From NCBI RefSeq assembly GCF_021295345.1, contig NZ_JAIMJB010000009.1, forward strand, positions 62,001 through 126,000: a DNA stretch of 64,000 nucleotides, in the 5' to 3' direction. Positions 35,906-43,884 of this stretch are shown piece by piece. The notes below the pieces were generated by a model. That model saw nothing but the letters and a program-made list of their open reading frames with translations. It searched no databases and was not told the DNA's origin. The translations under genes were made by a program, and so were the position numbers. Positions within the stretch are counted from its first letter, which is position 1. Every line of letters begins with the position of its first letter. Source of the DNA: Motilimonas eburnea (GTDB lineage: Bacteria > Pseudomonadota > Gammaproteobacteria > Enterobacterales > CBDFNC01).

Positions 35906-37012
35906 TTAGCGGATCAGGCGGTAGATTTTGCCGTTGTCGGTGGCAAATAGGATGTCGCCGGCTGGGGTGATTTCAAGATCGCGGATGCGCTCGTTGAGGT
36001 TTTCAAGTAGGCGTTGTTCGTCGATGGCTTGGTTTTGCTCGTTTAAGGTGATGACGTTGAGGTGCATGAGCTTTAATGCGCCGGCGATGAGTTTGCCATT
36101 GAGCTCGGGGAATTTGTCACCGCGATAAAGCACTAGGCTGCCGGGGGCGATGGAGGGCACATAAACTTTAACCGGCGATTCGATGCCGGGTTTTTCTTTG
36201 GCTTCGCCCACATCAAAAGGGCCCCAGTATTCTTGGCCGTGTGAGGTGATGGGCCAGCCGTAGTTGGCGCCGGCTTGGATCAAGTTGATTTCGTCGCCGC
36301 CGCGGGGGCCGTGCTCGATGGACCAAAGCTGTTTGGTTTGGCTGTCGTACCAGATGCCTTGCGGGTTGCGATGGCCATAGCTGTAGATTTCATCGCGTAC
36401 CTTGGGGTTATTGATAAAGGGATTGGTTTTGGGAATGCTGCCGTCGGGATTGAGGCGCAATATGCTGCCCGCGTGGGTTTGGGTGTTTTGGCCGTTTTCA
36501 CGCTCGCCGCGATCGCCTAGGGTGAAATACACACTGCTTTGGTCAAAGGTGATGCGCGAGCCAAAGTGGCGGGTGGTGTTTGAGCGTGAGTCGGTGACAA
36601 GCAAATCTTGCCATTGGCTAAATTTACCGTCTTGATAGCGAGCCATGGCCAGTGTGGTGGCACTTTGGCCTTGTTGGTTTTTGCTGTAGGTAAAGTAATA
36701 CGTGCCCTTAGTAAAAGGCGATTTGGCGATGTCGAGTAAGCCGCCTTGGCCTTTGGCAACCACGTTTATTTCGGCCAGTGGCGTTTGTTTACCTGTGGTG
36801 AGATCGAGGCGTTTAATGATGCCTTCACGCTCGGTAACCAGTAAGGTTTGCTCATCAACATAGGCGATTGCCCAAGGTAGGGTGAAACCACTGGCGATTT
36901 TTTCCGCTTGCCATGCAAAAGCAGAAGGGATGACAAAGCCAGTGAAGATAAGGGTGGTGAGTTTAAGGTGTGATCCTTTTGCCTTGGGTTGGTTGAAAAG
37001 GTGAGCAAACAT
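35906..37012 (-). CDS. PQQ-dependent sugar dehydrogenase (aldose sugar dehydrogenase, YliI type)
   Basis: 368 residues. A signal peptide (cleavage near A-F-A) is followed by a six-bladed beta-propeller of the glucose/sorbosone dehydrogenase family: V-T-E-R-E-G, G-G-L-L-D-I-A, G-D-R-G-E-R, Y-G-H-R-N-P-Q-G and E-H-G-P-R-G-G-D-E-I-N. It should act in the periplasm, oxidising soluble aldoses with PQQ. The open frame runs back to 37159 through a short tandem repeat, but the ATG at 37012 has AAGGAG 6 bp upstream and opens the signal peptide. No PQQ synthesis genes are in view. Confidence 0.93.
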   Translation of the reverse strand: MFAHLFNQPKAKGSHLKLTTLIFTGFVIPSAFAWQAEKIASGFTLPWAIAYVDEQTLLVTEREGIIKRLDLTTGKQTPLAEINVVAKGQGGLLDIAKSPFTKGTYYFTYSKNQQGQSATTLAMARYQDGKFSQWQDLLVTDSRSNTTRHFGSRITFDQSSVYFTLGDRGERENGQNTQTHAGSILRLNPDGSIPKTNPFINNPKVRDEIYSYGHRNPQGIWYDSQTKQLWSIEHGPRGGDEINLIQAGANYGWPITSHGQEYWGPFDVGEAKEKPGIESPVKVYVPSIAPGSLVLYRGDKFPELNGKLIAGALKLMHLNVITLNEQNQAIDEQRLLENLNERIRDLEITPAGDILFATDNGKIYRLIR

Positions 37013-37112
37013 GTTGGCTCCTTTTGTTTGGTTGTGGTTTTTAACATAACAGATATTGGTGAAGTTTGGATTCTTTGTGTTTGTTTCACTGCAGAACAAA
37101 ATCGCTGCATGA

Positions 37113-37163
37113 CTGCAGCTCCCACAGGTCTGCAGCTCCCACAGGTCTGCAGTTCCCACAAGA
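37113..37163. repeat. Three 17-bp tandem repeats
   Basis: CTGCAGCTCCCACAGGT occurs exactly at 37113-37129 and 37130-37146, with a third copy carrying a few changes at 37147-37163 and a decayed fourth (ATGCAGCTCTCA) after it. The CTCCCACA part recalls the REP head, so these may be degenerated REP half-sites. Confidence 0.8.
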
Positions 37164-37181
37164 ATGCAGCTCTCATTAAGG

Positions 37182-37961
37182 TTAGGTAATGGTGACGCCG
37201 TGAGCGATGATGGGCAGTTGGTCTAGTTGCCAGTTGTTTTGTGCCATTAAATCCAGCAGGCATTGGGTGCGATAGCGGCTGGTGCGCAGTAGTGGGCGTT
37301 TGTGGTTGGCTAGCCAATGATGGCGGGTTTGGGTGTATTGCGTGATCCAAAGTTGTTCGCTGCCTTGATGCTTGGGGGTGGTGGCGGCAAAACGCTTGCG
37401 TAAAAACGCCATGATATGGCCCGAATGTATGTAGGAATCGTAGATCACCAACCAACTTAGGCCGTGCACAAAGCCTTCTCGTTGGGCCCAATTGAAGGCG
37501 GGTTGCCAATAGTGCTGTTCAAATAGGGTGTCTTGGCATTGCGCCATGATGGGGTCGGTTTGGCCTGCTTGGATCAGCCAATGTTTAAAGGCATGGTCTT
37601 GATGAAGTGGGCGTTGGGTTAACTGGCTTAAATAGGGGGCAAGTTGCTGGCTGTATTGGCCGCGGCGTTGGCAATAAAGGGTGATGAGGGTTTTTAAGTG
37701 GCCTTGCTCGGTGACTTGGCTGCGGCCGTAGCTAATTTGGCGGCTGCCGTGGCGGCCGTCTGCTTGCACGGTTAAGGCGTGGTATTGGCCATCACGGCTG
37801 CCTGTTTCAAAGGCGTTAACAATTTGCCAAATGCGTCGTTTTAACTCGGGTGTGATGGGCCTGGGTTGGCTAATTGTGTGGCTTGTGGTGTCGGAGTTTG
37901 GCTTGGCCTGTTCTGCTAGGGTGAGTTGAGGTTGTAGGCCTCGGGCATAATGTAAGCTCAT
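37182..37961 (-). CDS. Chitosanase-like (GH46-type) glycoside hydrolase domain protein
   Basis: 259 residues. The segment R-I-W-Q-I-V-N-A-F-E-T-G-S (about 44-56) with a downstream A-D-G-R and I-S-Y-G-R-S-Q-V-T, then V-I-Y-D-S-Y-I-H-S-G, follows the layout of family 46 chitosanases and related lysozyme-fold enzymes. The Glu of F-E-T-G and the Asp of A-D-G-R are the likely catalytic pair. There is no signal peptide, which is unusual for a secreted polysaccharide hydrolase. The start codon overlaps the stop of the DUF900 gene (ATGA), with GAGG 7 bp upstream. The target might be chitosan or peptidoglycan. Confidence 0.75.
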   Translation of the reverse strand: MSLHYARGLQPQLTLAEQAKPNSDTTSHTISQPRPITPELKRRIWQIVNAFETGSRDGQYHALTVQADGRHGSRQISYGRSQVTEQGHLKTLITLYCQRRGQYSQQLAPYLSQLTQRPLHQDHAFKHWLIQAGQTDPIMAQCQDTLFEQHYWQPAFNWAQREGFVHGLSWLVIYDSYIHSGHIMAFLRKRFAATTPKHQGSEQLWITQYTQTRHHWLANHKRPLLRTSRYRTQCLLDLMAQNNWQLDQLPIIAHGVTIT

Positions 37962-38953
37962 GCTGTCACCTCGCCAACGGCGGCAGTGATCAGGTGTTGG
38001 TGTTGAGGGTCGGCTTGCACTCTTCCTGTTACTAGGGTGTTAAGGAGGTGCGCAAATACCGCGCCACTGGTTTGTTGCTCTAGGTTGATAAAGTAACTGT
38101 GGCCTTTGGGGTGGTCATATTGGGTGTTGATGTCGTCACAATCTATGCTAAATACGTTGTTGGCCACGGCGTCTCGGTGTTCGGGCCCGCTGTGGCCGAG
38201 GCGGCGTGAGGCAATGCCGTTCACTAGGTTTGAAACCTTGCTGGCACGCAGGGCTAAATCGTCACTGGCGTAATAAACACTGACGTTTCTGGCGGCTTGG
38301 CTGAGTAAGCGGCCCGGTTGATCAACCTCTAGGGTTTGATTGTTAAGATCCGCCGCCATTAAAAAGAGATGACGAAACAGTAAGGGGACGCCGCTGGGTA
38401 AATAATCATGCTGCCATTTAAACAGGGTTTCTCGCAATACGCGGTTACCCATGGAATGGGCCAGTACGTTGAGGCGCTTTAAACAGGGGGCTTGATGCTG
38501 CTGATTTTGTTGTTGCCATGCCAGCAGTTTTTGCAATGCGCGTGCAAAGGCGATGCCGCTGGCGTCGGCGGATTTTTGGTCGTCCCAGTAGTCCTTAACT
38601 ATGCCCAGATCGTTATCGCACGGCCAAACAATGGGGATCACTTGCACTAGGTTTGGCTGGTGTTGATCAAAGTAGCTTTGTAGCTGGGCCACGCGCGGAA
38701 AGATATCAGGCTCGGGTTGATTGCTAAAACCATGGACATAAAACAGCAGTTGCTGATAGGCGCTATGTTTAAGCTGCTCCATAAAGGCGACGGAGCCGAG
38801 CTCTTGGTATTGATCTGGTTTGTCTCGTTGACAATAAAAAACTTCACAACTGGGCGCGTTACAGCGGGGATCAAATTGAAATGCGCGCGGAAACACAGGG
38901 CGGTGCTGGCGCTCGGATGAGCAGACGGGCTGAATATTAGTAATAAAAAGCAT
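37958..38953 (-). CDS. DUF900-type alpha/beta hydrolase
   Basis: 331 residues. Y-V-H-G-F-S-N and the nucleophile elbow A-H-S-M-G-N-R-V-L (about 169-177) identify a DUF900-like serine hydrolase; H-P-K-G-H-S-Y-F near the C-terminus may provide the catalytic His. No signal peptide or membrane helix is seen. It is the first gene of a translationally coupled pair with the chitosanase-like gene (4-bp overlap) and is divergent from the chitin-binding-like genes. GAGG lies 7 bp before the ATG. The substrate is unknown; lipase or esterase activity is plausible. Confidence 0.82.
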   Translation of the reverse strand: MLFITNIQPVCSSERQHRPVFPRAFQFDPRCNAPSCEVFYCQRDKPDQYQELGSVAFMEQLKHSAYQQLLFYVHGFSNQPEPDIFPRVAQLQSYFDQHQPNLVQVIPIVWPCDNDLGIVKDYWDDQKSADASGIAFARALQKLLAWQQQNQQHQAPCLKRLNVLAHSMGNRVLRETLFKWQHDYLPSGVPLLFRHLFLMAADLNNQTLEVDQPGRLLSQAARNVSVYYASDDLALRASKVSNLVNGIASRRLGHSGPEHRDAVANNVFSIDCDDINTQYDHPKGHSYFINLEQQTSGAVFAHLLNTLVTGRVQADPQHQHLITAAVGEVTA

Positions 38954-39125
38954 AATTAGGCCTCGATTAAATCATTAACCATAGGCAAGAATACAGGCTG
39001 CTGATGTTGTTTTTATCAATAGCGTGTGAGTGGCCGCTAAAATCCCCAATAAAACTAGGGGTAAATCGCAGTTTTACATTTACGGGCTTGGGTCGTTACG
39101 CATTAGCGCGCTATGTTGTTATGAC

Positions 39126-39150
39126 AGCTGACAAGGTGTTGACTGTATTT
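39126..39150 (+). promoter_or_regulatory. Upstream element shared by the two chitin-binding-like genes (copy 1)
   Basis: AGCTGACAAGGTGTTGACTG lies about 30-55 bp upstream of the first gene and recurs with two changes before the second gene. TTGACT inside it is a good -35 hexamer. Confidence 0.45.
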
Positions 39151-39179
39151 TTATTTACAACTTTGTTTAAGGATGAACA

Positions 39180-40064
39180 ATGAAACTGATCTTTCCATTA
39201 GGCTTGGTGGCGCTGCTGGGTGCTGGCCAAGTGAATGCGACATGTATGCTGATCCCCGAGGGGCCCATTGGACAGGCCGCTTACTTGACTGCCGAAGTGG
39301 CTAAACCCAATGTAGCCGCTCCCGAGTGGCAACCCGAGCAAATCTACCAAAAAGGCGATGTAGTGCGTTTTGCTGAAGAGCTTTACCAAGCTCGCTGGTG
39401 GACACAATTTGAATCGCCAGGGCCAGCATGGGCAAGTTGGGAGCGGATCAAGCATGATAACGAAGCTTGGCAGCAAGAGCAGGTTTACGAGCAAGGCGAC
39501 AAGGTGTTGTTTGAAGGACAGTTATATCAAGCCCAATATTGGAATCAGGGCAATTCACCCGCGGTGAGTGGCGCTTGGGCGTTAGATCCTCAAGGTGAAA
39601 AAATGCTTGCCAGTGAGTTTTGGTTGTCGGGTTATAGTTGTGCTCGTCCACCGTCTGATTTTGGTGGCAATTACTGGGAAGAAAGTGGCCAGCGTTCGTT
39701 ATGGCTTAAAGAGCAGATCACCGATGAAGTTTTATACGATTACGTGATCATTGAGCATGATGAAGACGTGAGTTTGGTGCCGTTTGAGGCGAATGTGGAA
39801 GGGGTGGCGTGTAGCGGTCAACAAGCGTGTAATGCATTGCTAGACGGTCAACCTAAGGCGGTGGTTTACCTGACGGGTTACAGTTATACCTATCATCGTA
39901 GCCATGGCACGTTAGAGCCGACATTGGAGCCGACACGTCCACCCCATGTGGTCGACCAAGCACAGGCTGTTGCAGACGAGAGCGCACCCGCCACAAGAAG
40001 TAATGACCAAGTGCTGGTGAAGTACTGTAATCAGGATCACGTTTGTCGCACCATTGATTTCTAG
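39180..40064 (+). CDS. Secreted protein with two CBM5/12 (chitin-binding type 3)-like repeats, paralogue 1
   Basis: 294 residues with a signal peptide (cleavage V-N-A/T-C). Two repeats (about 40-85 and 91-135) follow the CBM5/12 pattern W-x-x-x-x-x-Y-x-x-G-D-x-V, L-Y-Q-A-R-W-W, then W-A-S-W. The remaining C-terminal domain is shared only with the neighbouring paralogue here and ends C-N-Q-D-H-V-C-R. It has several cysteines and a proline/threonine-rich linker. AAGGA precedes the ATG. No catalytic domain is recognisable, so I read it as a chitin- or glycan-binding exoprotein. It has its own terminator. Confidence 0.82.
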   Translation: MKLIFPLGLVALLGAGQVNATCMLIPEGPIGQAAYLTAEVAKPNVAAPEWQPEQIYQKGDVVRFAEELYQARWWTQFESPGPAWASWERIKHDNEAWQQEQVYEQGDKVLFEGQLYQAQYWNQGNSPAVSGAWALDPQGEKMLASEFWLSGYSCARPPSDFGGNYWEESGQRSLWLKEQITDEVLYDYVIIEHDEDVSLVPFEANVEGVACSGQQACNALLDGQPKAVVYLTGYSYTYHRSHGTLEPTLEPTRPPHVVDQAQAVADESAPATRSNDQVLVKYCNQDHVCRTIDF

Positions 40065-40087
40065 TTGTATTCACTGGGTATTCAAAT

Positions 40088-40123
40088 TAGCGTTTTCTCA
40101 ATTCGAGAAAGCGCTATTTTTTT
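40088..40123 (+). terminator. Rho-independent terminator between the two chitin-binding-like genes
   Basis: A 12-bp stem (TAGCGTTTTCTC / GAGAAAGCGCTA, one G-T pair) with a 5-base loop runs into eight T, 24 bp after the first gene. Confidence 0.9.
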
Positions 40124-40208
40124 GGCCTTTTTCTCAGTTTTATGAATTGTTGTTATCTTGATTTTTACTTTACCTATAATGGATATGCCTGTTTGTAGGC
40201 ATTGATTT

Positions 40209-40236
40209 AGCTGACATGGTGTTGGCTGTAAATTTT
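40209..40236 (+). promoter_or_regulatory. Upstream element shared by the two chitin-binding-like genes (copy 2)
   Basis: AGCTGACATGGTGTTGGCTG matches copy 1 at 18 of 20 positions and lies about 20-40 bp before the second gene. Retention in both copies suggests a promoter or a regulator site carried along in the duplication. Confidence 0.45.
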
Positions 40237-40248
40237 AAGGATGAATGT

Positions 40249-41169
40249 ATGAAAACCGCTTTATCTTTGGGCGCGGTTGCCCTGATTTTAGCCGGGTCGG
40301 CTAATGCAACCTGTGGCCCGATTATGGTGTCACCTGCACCCACTAATCCAAACATCGTTGTGGATCGCCCTTATGTTGATGTGTTTGCGCCTGCTTGGGA
40401 AGCTGACAGGGTTTATCAGAAAGGCGAAATTGTTCTTCATACCGATGGTGTGTATCAAGCGCGTTGGTGGACACAAAATGAAGAGCCAGGGCCGACTTGG
40501 GCAAGTTGGGAGAAACTAAAACGTGACTATGACCAGTGGAGCTATGACGACGTATATTATCAAGACGATCTGGTTTTATACCAAGGTAAAGCGTATCAAG
40601 CGCAATACTGGACTCAAGGTCATATCCCAGCCAATGGCACGCCATGGTTAGAAACCGAGGCCAGTAAACAATTGCGAGCGGCCAATTTTATTCAAGAAAG
40701 TTATGACTGTGGCGCGCCGCCGCAAATCAATCCCGATGGCAGTTATTACTACACTCGTCATTATGTGCGCAGTATTAGTTTAGCCACGGAAGTGACCGAC
40801 GAGGTGATCTTTGATACGGTGCGTTTCTCAAACAATTTCACTGGACGCGTAGAGATGATCACCGCCGTGATTGATGGCCAAACCTGTCATGGTCAAGCCG
40901 CTTGTAATGCGTTGCTTAACGGTGAAGAAAAACAAGTGAGCTACTATTCTTTGGCCACTAAATCTTGGTCTAAAACCTATGGCAGTGTGATGCCGACACC
41001 GACACCTCAGCCAACGTATGAACCTACGCCAAGTTATGTGCCAAGGATCGAAACAGGTGAGCTTGGTGAGCGTACAGTTGAGCCGCCTACCTATGAGCCA
41101 ACGCCGCCACCAGAAATGATTTTAGTGTGTAACAATCAAGATATGTGTCGTGAGGTGAAAATCAACTAG
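40249..41169 (+). CDS. Secreted protein with two CBM5/12-like repeats, paralogue 2
   Basis: 306 residues from the ATG at 40249 (AAGGA 7 bp upstream; signal peptide cleaved near A-N-A/T-C). An in-frame ATG at 40216 lies inside the shared promoter element. The layout repeats paralogue 1: two chitin-binding-like repeats with Y-Q-A-R-W-W and Y-Q-A-Q-Y-W, an unknown domain with C-H-G-Q-A-A-C-N-A-L-L (C-S-G-Q-Q-A-C-N-A-L-L in paralogue 1), a threonine/proline-rich linker that is longer here, and the tail C-N-N-Q-D-M-C-R. The tandem duplication has diverged substantially but keeps every cysteine motif. Confidence 0.82.
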   Translation: MKTALSLGAVALILAGSANATCGPIMVSPAPTNPNIVVDRPYVDVFAPAWEADRVYQKGEIVLHTDGVYQARWWTQNEEPGPTWASWEKLKRDYDQWSYDDVYYQDDLVLYQGKAYQAQYWTQGHIPANGTPWLETEASKQLRAANFIQESYDCGAPPQINPDGSYYYTRHYVRSISLATEVTDEVIFDTVRFSNNFTGRVEMITAVIDGQTCHGQAACNALLNGEEKQVSYYSLATKSWSKTYGSVMPTPTPQPTYEPTPSYVPRIETGELGERTVEPPTYEPTPPPEMILVCNNQDMCREVKIN

Positions 41170-41180
41170 GTTGCTTAACC

Positions 41181-41537
41181 CTGTGGGAGGCGAGCTTGCT
41201 CGGCGAAAGTGCACTTGCTGTTAGGTGCTTCCCTGAGCGAGCTCAGGTCCCACAGGTGATCTTTTCAACGAATGTTATATATCGCTGGCGCTCTCATTTC
41301 TGTGGGAGGCGAGCTTGGTCGGCGAAAGTGCACTTGCTGTTAGGTGCTTCCCTGAGCGAGCTCAGGTCCCACAGGTGATCTTTTCAACGAATGTTATATA
41401 TCGCTGGCGCGCTCATTTCTGTGGGAGGCGAGCTGGCTCGGCGAAATTGCGCTTGCTGTTAGGTACTTCCCTGAGCGAGTTCAGGTCCCACAGGTGATCT
41501 TTTTAAATGGATGCAATATATCCCTTGCGCGCTCATC
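41181..41537. repeat. Three tandem 119-bp units built from opposed REP palindromes (BIME-like array)
   Basis: Units begin at 41181, 41300 and 41419, an exact 119-bp period. Each has a forward REP (CTGTGGGAGGCGAGCT...CGGCGAA), a 20-odd-bp spacer with TTGCTGTTAGGT, an inverted REP (CCTGAGCGAGCTCAGGTCCC then ACAG), and a tail with ATATATCGCTGGCGC. Units 1 and 2 are almost identical; unit 3 has drifted. Apparent short open frames here (41196-41378, 41315-41497) are products of the repeat. Confidence 0.92.
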
Positions 41538-41639
41538 CTAGAACAAACCCAGCGGGTAAAGGCGTTAAAATTTGTACTCCTCGTGTATATCTGCTAAATA
41601 TCATTCCCATCGATAATACTGAAATATAATAGGTTTTTC

Positions 41640-42323
41640 ATGAAGGTGCTGGTAGTTGAAGACGAACAGGCCATAGCTGATAACATCGTTTATTCCCTTA
41701 AACTTGAGGGCTTTGCGGTGCAGCACTGCATGCTAGGCAATGACGCCTTATCCTTGTTAAAGCAGCAACCTTTTGACCTGATGATTTTAGATGTTGGCTT
41801 ACCTGATATTAATGGTTTTGAAGTGTGCAAATTGGTGCGCCAATTTAGCGAGCTGCCTATCATTTTTTTAACCGCGCGCGATCACGAAATTGATCGCGTT
41901 GTTGGCCTAGAGATTGGTGGCGATGATTACGTGACTAAGCCTTTTAGTCCGCGCGAGCTGGTGGCAAGAGTGAAAGTAATTTTAAAGCGCGTTAGGCCAA
42001 CACAGCCCGCGTCAGGCGAGGTCAATCAAGCTGCCATTCTGCTATGCGATGATGTCAAAAAACAGTGGCTTTATTACGGCCAGCCCCTTGATTTAACGCG
42101 TTATGAATATGGCTTATTGGCCACTTTATTTAGTCAGCCGGAGCGGGTATTTAGCCGCGATCAATTAATGGCTGAGGTTTGGCCCGATGCGTGTGGCAGT
42201 TTTGATCGCGCCGTTGATACCCATATTAAAGGGTTAAGAGCCAAGCTGAAAAAAGTCGCTGAACATGATCTTATTAAGACCCATCGTGGATTAGGTTATA
42301 GCCTAGTACTGCCTTGCTCGTAA
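41640..42323 (+). CDS. creB: Response regulator CreB
   Basis: 227 residues. The receiver domain has the phospho-acceptor Asp51 in M-I-L-D-V-G-L-P-D, Asp8 of the acidic pocket and the switch residues T and K (L-T-A-R; V-T-K-P-F). An OmpR/PhoB winged helix (about 130-225) follows. The neighbouring sensor kinase and creD identify it as CreB rather than another OmpR-type regulator. CreBC responds to metabolic state and, in Aeromonas (BlrAB), to beta-lactam stress. The creC start lies 15 bp downstream. Confidence 0.9.
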   Translation: MKVLVVEDEQAIADNIVYSLKLEGFAVQHCMLGNDALSLLKQQPFDLMILDVGLPDINGFEVCKLVRQFSELPIIFLTARDHEIDRVVGLEIGGDDYVTKPFSPRELVARVKVILKRVRPTQPASGEVNQAAILLCDDVKKQWLYYGQPLDLTRYEYGLLATLFSQPERVFSRDQLMAEVWPDACGSFDRAVDTHIKGLRAKLKKVAEHDLIKTHRGLGYSLVLPCS

Positions 42324-42337
42324 GCGGAACGTTAATC

Positions 42338-43789
42338 ATGAAGTTGCCCAAAATTAGTTTTCGCTTACGTTTGTTTTTGTTTTTCTTCTTGCTAATTGGT
42401 GTTGGCTTGTCGCTGCAATTAAACGTGCTGCTCAGCGAGTTAAAGCCCGGATTACGCCAAGCTACCGAAGAAAGCATGGTGGATGCGGCCAATTTACTGG
42501 CAGAAATAGCCACGCCTGAATTTGTGCGTGGTGAGCTAATAAACGGCGAATTTGATCGTGCTTTTAACGCATTTAAGCAACGTGAGCTCAATGCGAAAAT
42601 TTGGACCAAAGCTAAAACCGAAAGCTTGCTTCGGGTCTACATTACCGATAGTCAGGGCGTGGTGGTCTATCACAGTGAAGGGCGAGATATTGGCAAAAGT
42701 TATTACCGCTGGAACGATGTCCATCGCACCTTACATGGTCAATACGGTGCGCGCAGCACCGAAGCGGTGAAAGGGGATCCGTTAACTTCTGAGATGTATG
42801 TGGCGGCGCCTATTATGGTGGGCGAACAAGTAATAGGCGTGCTGACCTTAGTCAAACCTAATCTCTCATTACAGCCTTTTTTAGAGGTCTCGCGGGATAA
42901 AGTAGAGCGCTTTGGCATGGTGTTAATCTTACTGGCGGTGATATTGGGCTTAGCCGTCAGTTATTGGTTAACGGGCTCCATCAGAAAGTTACGCGACTAT
43001 GCCGTGTCGGTAAGCCAAGGCACAGAAGCGGCCTCTGTACCGCAGTTTTCCGACATTGAACTTGAGCACTTAGCACAAGCCATGGCGCACATGCGGGTGC
43101 AGTTAGAAGGTAAAAATTACGTTGAGCAATATATTCACAGTTTAACCCATGAAATGAAAAGCCCTGTTGCTGCCATCAAAGGGGCGGCCGAGTTGTTAGA
43201 GCAGGGATTACCTGTGGCTGATCAGGCGCATTTTATCGCCAATATTAAAAATGAAAGTGTGCGTATCGAAACCTTGATTAACCAGCTATTGGCTTTAGCT
43301 GCGCTGGAAAACCAGCAGGGGCTACAAAACATTGTACAAGTGGACTTACGCCAACTAGCGCAAGTTGTGGTTGAGCGCTTAGATCTCGCCCTCAAGGAAA
43401 AGCAACTCACAGTGAACATTGAAGGCGTTGGGAGCGTTCAAGGGGATGGCTTTCTGCTAGGTCAAGGGATTGAAAACCTAGTGACCAATGCCATTGATTT
43501 TAGCCCGATTGGGACTGAGATAGGCATGATTCTCAACGCTGATAAAGAGCGCGTTATCATTGACGTGACCGACCAAGGCCCGGGCTTACCTGATTACGCA
43601 CTGCCACGAGTGTTTGAACGTTTTTATTCTTTACCGCGTCCTGATACGGGGAAAAAGAGCTCGGGCTTGGGCTTAAGCTTTGTTCAGCAAATCTGTTATT
43701 TACATCAAGCGCAATGCCGTTTGCAAAATGGTGAACAAGGCGCCATCGCGCAGCTGATCTTGCCGTTAACTCAGCCCAAAAAATCATGA
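42338..43789 (+). CDS. creC: Sensor histidine kinase CreC
   Basis: 483 residues from the ATG at 42338; an earlier start would overlap creB. Two membrane helices (about 8-28 and 190-212) bound a periplasmic sensor domain. A HAMP-like linker is followed by the H-box S-L-T-H-E-M-K-S-P-V-A-A-I-K-G, the N-box, and G-box motifs D-Q-G-P-G-L-P and G-L-G-L-S-F. CreC phosphorylates CreB. Gene order creB-creC-creD supports the assignment. Confidence 0.9.
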   Translation: MKLPKISFRLRLFLFFFLLIGVGLSLQLNVLLSELKPGLRQATEESMVDAANLLAEIATPEFVRGELINGEFDRAFNAFKQRELNAKIWTKAKTESLLRVYITDSQGVVVYHSEGRDIGKSYYRWNDVHRTLHGQYGARSTEAVKGDPLTSEMYVAAPIMVGEQVIGVLTLVKPNLSLQPFLEVSRDKVERFGMVLILLAVILGLAVSYWLTGSIRKLRDYAVSVSQGTEAASVPQFSDIELEHLAQAMAHMRVQLEGKNYVEQYIHSLTHEMKSPVAAIKGAAELLEQGLPVADQAHFIANIKNESVRIETLINQLLALAALENQQGLQNIVQVDLRQLAQVVVERLDLALKEKQLTVNIEGVGSVQGDGFLLGQGIENLVTNAIDFSPIGTEIGMILNADKERVIIDVTDQGPGLPDYALPRVFERFYSLPRPDTGKKSSGLGLSFVQQICYLHQAQCRLQNGEQGAIAQLILPLTQPKKS

Positions 43790-43801
43790 TAGGGTTGCGC
43801 A

Positions 43802-43840
43802 TTTACACATAAAACACATCAAAGCCACATCGTTTACACA
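43802..43840 (+). promoter_or_regulatory. Direct repeat TTTACACA upstream of creD, candidate CreB site
   Basis: TTTACACA occurs at 43802-43809 and again at 43833-43840, 31 bp apart (about three helical turns), 45-80 bp before the creD start. The known cre tag is TTCAC-N6-TTCAC; these repeats only resemble its half-site, so the link to CreB is tentative. Confidence 0.3.
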
Positions 43841-43884
43841 AATCCCTTGGTTACGCTTTTGCTAAATCAAAAGGGAGAGCCAAT

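Noticed and set aside
36766-37509. 247-residue minus-strand frame overlapping the sugar dehydrogenase and the chitosanase-like gene
   Set aside because: It is a shadow: it overlaps two well-supported genes, passes through the 17-bp repeats, and has a biased, featureless composition.
41196-41497. Two 60-residue open frames with nearly the same product
   Set aside because: They are the 119-bp repeat read in one frame. The periodic product, lack of a ribosome site and palindromic content mark them as repeat artefacts.
41181-41537. Possible CRISPR array
   Set aside because: Period 119 bp, whole units repeated including the spacer parts, and no cas genes. This is a tandem BIME.
43790-43884. Canonical cre tag (TTCAC-N6-TTCAC) before creD
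   Set aside because: No exact or one-mismatch copy is present; only a TTTACACA direct repeat is seen, which is reported separately.
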